A program made the position numbers and the translations under genes. From Ulva prolifera (Eukaryota; Chlorophyta; Ulvophyceae; Ulvales; Ulvaceae), in NCBI GenBank assembly GCA_023078555.1, contig CM041198.1, positions 7,797,836 through 7,861,835 of the forward strand: a DNA stretch of 64,000 nt, written 5' to 3'. The notes beneath the pieces are model-generated. The model saw only the letters and a program-made list of their open reading frames with translations. It was not told the DNA's origin and did no database searches. Within the stretch, counting starts at the first letter, position 1; every line of letters starts with the position of its first letter. Of this stretch, positions 59,370 to 64,000 are shown piece after piece.

Positions 59370-62300
59370 GTCATGTGCCAATTCTGGTGATATTGACACA
59401 GATGGCAGAATCTACGAGTCACCCATCATATCGTCGTCAAGCCTGAAGCTTCAGACCAGTCCACGTTTCAAGCTGTTTGGGGCTTCGAAGTGATCAGAAG
59501 AGTGCGACTCACGCTGGCAGCACAGACAGATATGACACCCTCACATGCACGCTCAAAACTTGAAATCGATGTGTTTCATCACCATTATGCTCACATTCGC
59601 AAGCGTGTTCATTTCATTTGTAAACTGCACTCTCACGTCAGACCACGAATGGTAACCACCGATTCCAATGTACATGACCAATTTTGAAGTAATCTTCGAC
59701 AAGATTTTGCTCGTACGGAAAATGTCAAGATTATGTGTGCCCGAAATGTCCCAGGCGTAGCCCAGGCGGAGCCTCCATCATGTTGGCATGCATGCGAGTT
59801 GGTGATCTGCTATCGCAGGATCGTCGCCACGGCTCCGGTTTACACGGTGGCTCCCCCACAATCGCCAAATCATGCAGCTTGCCTCGGCGTTCTGCGATCT
59901 GTCCTGGTGTTTGGCCATGCCATCGCGCGATCGCACACTGTTCGCCAAACAGCAAGAGTCATTTGCTGCCAGCCAGTGCACTGGCTACCCGCGCTACCAC
60001 GCCTGCTCATTGCGCCAATATTCCCAAATAATGTTGCCACGACCACATCGAGGCTCGAAAATTCGGATCTGCTGTTGTTCAAAGGGGCGCACGGGGAGCC
60101 GGAACCGGACCAAGCGATACGACTCCAGCGTCGCATGCACATCGCAACTGACAACATGCTGTGTCAGAACACTATATTGGTGTATGCAGTAGGCGTTGCC
60201 TCCGTTCAGTGATTGCGATTCGCGCGGGTCATGTTCCAGTCGCAGTAGTTGTTTCGCGTGTTAGCAGGTAGAGCTCTAGAACTCGGCCAAAGATCAGACG
60301 GCTACACGACGTGGAAACGCGTAGTATGACTCAGCATAGGTCACTGTCTAAGCATAATAGTGTTTGACTGCTTTAGATGCCAATGTACACGCGTATATGT
60401 CTGGTTCACACAGCTCTGCGGCTTGCACCGTCGCCAAAACATTCGCAGAAAGAGAAACCGATAACGTAAAGCTAAAGCTATGTTACCTGGACGGCTTGAG
60501 CGGCACCAAAAATGCTGATACCACACGTACGCACCGCCCGTGGCTGCTGCTCATAGCGACAAGGTAGTCTTACCTCAGATCGCGCTGGAACTTCAGGAAT
60601 CCTCTCTCGGATCCATATGTGGCAGCTACCTGATACAGTGGGAATCATTTATGTGTGTTTAGGTGCGGGATGTCGGCCGATGCGCGTCCCAGGGGCATGG
60701 ACCGATGCACTCGATGCTCGAATGTGAACACACGCAATTGCGCAGCTACGCTGAAAATTAGATGACAGAATATGGAACGCTTTCTGCATGCCCCGCATCG
60801 CTGTTTGCACTTTGAGCGCATCTCGTGGCACTCCCACCAACCTGCCTGCCTACCTGCCTGCCGATCGAGCAGGATGGCCAAGCCTGTCACATTCTGCAGA
60901 ATTCAAAGCTCCTTGGAGCTCGGCGTGTCGGTGCGTGCGACGCCACACGTTCGAGAAAAGCTGCTCTGACAGCAGGGGAGGGGGGCCGTGGAGAGCACCC
61001 GGTGTTGTGTCCGAGTCGCCTTGGGCTGCCGCCAGGTAGCCATTGGAGGACAAAGCATTCAACGAATGCATGTGTTAGACTGCGATTGCTGAGGCGTTTT
61101 TAATTCGCAAGCGCGTGGAACATCCCCTCAGGACCCCGATTCAAATTGCGGCTGTCGCGGGTTCGAGGCCACGCCTGGCACCCGCGTCGGCATAAGAGAC
61201 ACCTAGTGTGTATCGCGGCAGCGGACAAATGATCACATAACAAGATCAAACTGCTTTCCACTAACTCGCGAAAAGATCAGTTTTAGCGCAGCGCGGGCTG
61301 CACGCGACGTGCCAGACGCCCTCACGCACAACAGCGCTACGTAGCATCACGTCCAGTGCTGAGACGTGGGCTAACAATGCTGAAAGTGTACGCTCATCGA
61401 ACTGGTTCTGTCATAGCGGTTACGCTGTTGGCATATCATGTTGTTGCCGTCCCGAGCAAATGTCAGTGGACAGCCGAGGCGGGTGTGTTATGTGACGATT
61501 GCTAGACGTATTACCTGCCCCCTCTGCGACTGAGTCGACGCGCGGCCTGTGAACATGGGAGCTGCTTGCAGCGGTATGAGCTCGGGTGGTGGCATGGCAT
61601 GTCCAGTCCCAGACCTTTGCATTACATGTGAACAGACAAAAACCCCAGTACACCAATACAGCAACATGCGCAGATAGCCTTGACGTGTCTGTGTACTACG
61701 ATCTCATGTAGGTGCATGTAGGGGCAGAGCATCGCCTGTATACAGTTGAGGAAGGTCTGCAGCAAGTTGCAGGAATCCATGCACTAGAACACAACCTGTC
61801 AGACAGCCCATGCAGCACACTGCTGGGGGAGATCGCAAAAGTGGTGCAGTTTCCTGACAGACCACAGCAGCACTGCAATGCTGTATGTCGGGTGACACTC
61901 TCGGCCTGTCGTAGGTCACGTGGTTTGTTTTGTTGAAATTACCGGAGGTATAAATTACCTGAGGCACATGTAAGAACTCTGACACCTGGCGGCCAGAGCA
62001 CAGTCTTGTGCACTATGCTGTAAAGCCGAAGGTCCATGTCACAAGGGCAGCATTGAGCGCATCATTGAGCCTGCAGCTTTGAGCCTGAAACGATCAGGTT
62101 GGTGGTGTGGGCAGTGTGGCTGTGGTCTGGTCTGGCCACACCAGACCATAGCGGCAGCAGTAGCCCATGCCTGTGATGATGATGGCTGCAATGCAGTTGT
62201 CACGTGTGATTTGGCAGGCCACCTGCATACAGTCTGTGCATACAGTCTCTGCATGCACCAGGTCAGTGCCCCCAGCACCCCTGGATGGCCTCATGAGCCG

Positions 62301-62742
62301 TCATCACGGGGAGGGGAAGCATCACGGGCCCGTTTGTCCTGGTGCAAATCCAAGATCAGCTGCACAGACAAATATCTGCATGTCCCTCTTACAGAAACCT
62401 CCCATGGAACGACCACCACCTGCCTCCATGCATGTACACCACTGTAGACACGCGGCCCAGACCCCAGAGCCTACAGACTCGATGCACACAACAGTGGTCC
62501 CGTTAATTCAGAGAGATAATCCGGTGTCACCGTCCTCTTCAGGATATGGCTCATTAAATTCAGATTCACTTTACTTTACTTTATGGGGGCATGCCCATGC
62601 CATCGACAAATTGTGACCAAGGTGCTCCTGAATTGGAGACGCATCAAACGGTGTAGATGAGAGGTCCGGCACTGTGGTGGCCACGATACTGCCTATACCT
62701 GGTCCCTGTTGCTGCGTCCATGCAAGCAGGCACAACAGCAGA

Positions 62743-62775
62743 GTCTATCTTCTTCTATCTTCTTCTATCTTCTTC
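62743..62775. repeat. 10-bp tandem repeat, about three copies
   Basis: TCTTCTATCT repeats at 62751-62760 and 62761-62770 with partial copies on each side. Confidence 0.9.
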
Positions 62776-63838
62776 GTGCAAGCTAAATCACAGAGCATGG
62801 AGCAGTCCGCAGGACAAAGGACAACGATAAGGCGATGCATACTGTAAACAACCCAGTGTGCACATGTTCTCGATCAATTCATCAACACAACCAGCACATC
62901 AGGTGTTTCATGTCAGGAAGATAGTGTGATCAGAGTGTCCGGGCCATTTGACTGAGCAGGCGGCACACGAGCGGGTGCGGTGCGAGATGATCCTGTTGCT
63001 TGAGGGAGAAGGCGTCTGTGTGGCCATACACGAACAGCCCCCACCCACCCATATACATGTAAATGGCCGCAGCAGCCGATCCAGCCCGCCGCTAGCTATG
63101 ATACAAGCAGCGAGCTGTGTACCCCGGGGTAGGCCTGTGAGGGAGCGCTCCCAGCTGCAAGGATAAATTGGTGTGTCTTGGGTACCGCTGCAACAGAGCA
63201 AGAACGCGAATGATGGGAATTCAAAACCAAAGCAGAAGAGAAGGGTAATCTCAGCTCACCAGCGCAGATTGACTGCAGCCGGATCACCAGTAGGCCTGAC
63301 CTGCTCTCACTCCAGATACCTACACGGGCACTGCAGTGATGGCGACCTTTGGCCTTGCCAGTGCTTGGCTTCGGATCCGTTCAATCATTGCAGGTACACG
63401 GTCTGGGTCTGAAGCGGGCTTCCATCTGGATCATGCGAACCTGCTGAAGCGGCCAGTGCCACTGAGACTTCTGTTCCATCAGCCAGTCCCGATGGTGTGC
63501 TCCTGCCCTGAAAGGAAGAGGGCCACTCAAGCTGCTGCCGCGGCTTCCATATGTTGTGGGGTATGTGCAAGGCCTAGGCAGGCTGCTGCCGTGTGCCTGG
63601 AGGGCGGGGAGTGTGTGGTCTCTGGATTCAGCTGCGTTGGACGACGGGCGCTGGCAGGGCTGCTGCTGGTGTGCCGTATCTTGTCACTGTCCCGCCTGTT
63701 GTGCAGATGCATATGCACTGTGCACTCTGTGGCGCCGCAGGTTTGTGGCCCAAGCGACCGCGCTAGGCTCGACCGAATACGTCAGAGCCGCTCGTGTCCC
63801 TCTTGGTCCATGGACCAGTGCAGCGGAGTCTGCATGCT

Positions 63839-63881
63839 GTGGCAATTCAGTGATATGGCCGGTATGCCACTGGATCGCCAC
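63839..63881. repeat. Second copy of the palindromic unit
   Basis: 63839-63874 matches the left arm of the 7661-7751 palindrome at 33 of 36 positions, including CAGTGATATGGCC and CCACTGGA. It is itself an imperfect hairpin (GTGGC(A/G)AT(T/C)CAGTG at both ends). Confidence 0.85.
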
Positions 63882-64000
63882 ACATGCATGCCATACCGGC
63901 TCCCGCACCAGCCCGCCCTGGCAGCCTAGGCTGCCACCCACCCCGCCCCATTGAAACTTCCCGCTGGAGCGGCCCGCACAGCAATATGAATGGAGCAACA

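Larger units (their letters stand above)
59370..64000. other. No gene supported at the right end
   Basis: Only short frames. A minus-strand ATG frame at 59870-60157 starts with an Arg/Ser-rich, transit-like segment (MLSVAMCMRRWSRIAWSG) but has no recognisable continuation. A short plus-strand frame near 62963-63008 (AAHERVRCEMILLLE) follows a GAGCAG acceptor-like site and could be an isolated exon of a gene running out of the window. Confidence 0.35.

Noticed and set aside
61150..61180. GGTTCGAGGCC, resembling a tRNA B box
   Set aside because: No matching A box upstream, and the neighbouring bases do not pair as a T-stem or acceptor stem.

Overview
This is a nuclear genome window from a flagellated green alga, most likely a chlorophyte. 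The evidence is spliced genes with GT...AG introns, GC-rich exons set in less GC-rich non-coding DNA, a beta-tubulin whose acidic tail reads [11 protein letters not shown] as in volvocine algae, an intraflagellar transport gene (IFT74), and a nuclear copy of the bacterial/organellar ribosome GTPase Der (EngA) with an N-terminal targeting peptide. The genus cannot be fixed from the sequence. No bacterial operon, CRISPR array, rRNA or convincing tRNA was seen.

Layout from left to right. 0.2-3.3 kb: a decayed non-LTR retrotransposon (reverse transcriptase plus R2-type restriction-like endonuclease tail) whose coding body lies between two inverted repeats. 4.7-10.1 kb, minus: SNM1/DCLRE1A-like DNA crosslink-repair nuclease; a six-exon model closes in phase to 812 residues. 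11.3-18.0 kb, minus: IFT74, a seven-exon model of about 580 residues. 19.1-25.4 kb, minus: a large, partly disordered protein of unknown function. 27.7-29.2 kb, minus: beta-tubulin, two exons, complete. 31.0-36.8 kb, minus: Der/EngA double GTPase, six exons, 691 residues. 37.9-47.0 kb, plus: GT31-family beta-1,3-galactosyltransferase-like type II membrane protein, six exons, 624 residues, with a microsatellite-rich 4.5-kb intron. 50.2-59.4 kb, minus: one or two very long low-complexity proteins. 59.4-64 kb: no gene I can support.

The recognised genes serve separate functions: cilium/flagellum (tubulin, IFT74), DNA repair (SNM1), organellar ribosome assembly (Der) and Golgi glycosylation (GT31). 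I see no pathway cluster, and GT31 is the only clearly plus-strand host gene. The structurally interesting content is in the non-coding DNA: a nested palindrome with a related copy 56 kb away, a (TG)58-(CG) tract, five long G or C homopolymers, an AT-rich block between 20-bp direct repeats, and the inverted repeats around the retroelement. Exon ends were placed by hand from reading frames, splice signals and family motifs; where phases do not close I say so. Several stretches that look open begin at non-ATG codons, so ATG starts were chosen from context.
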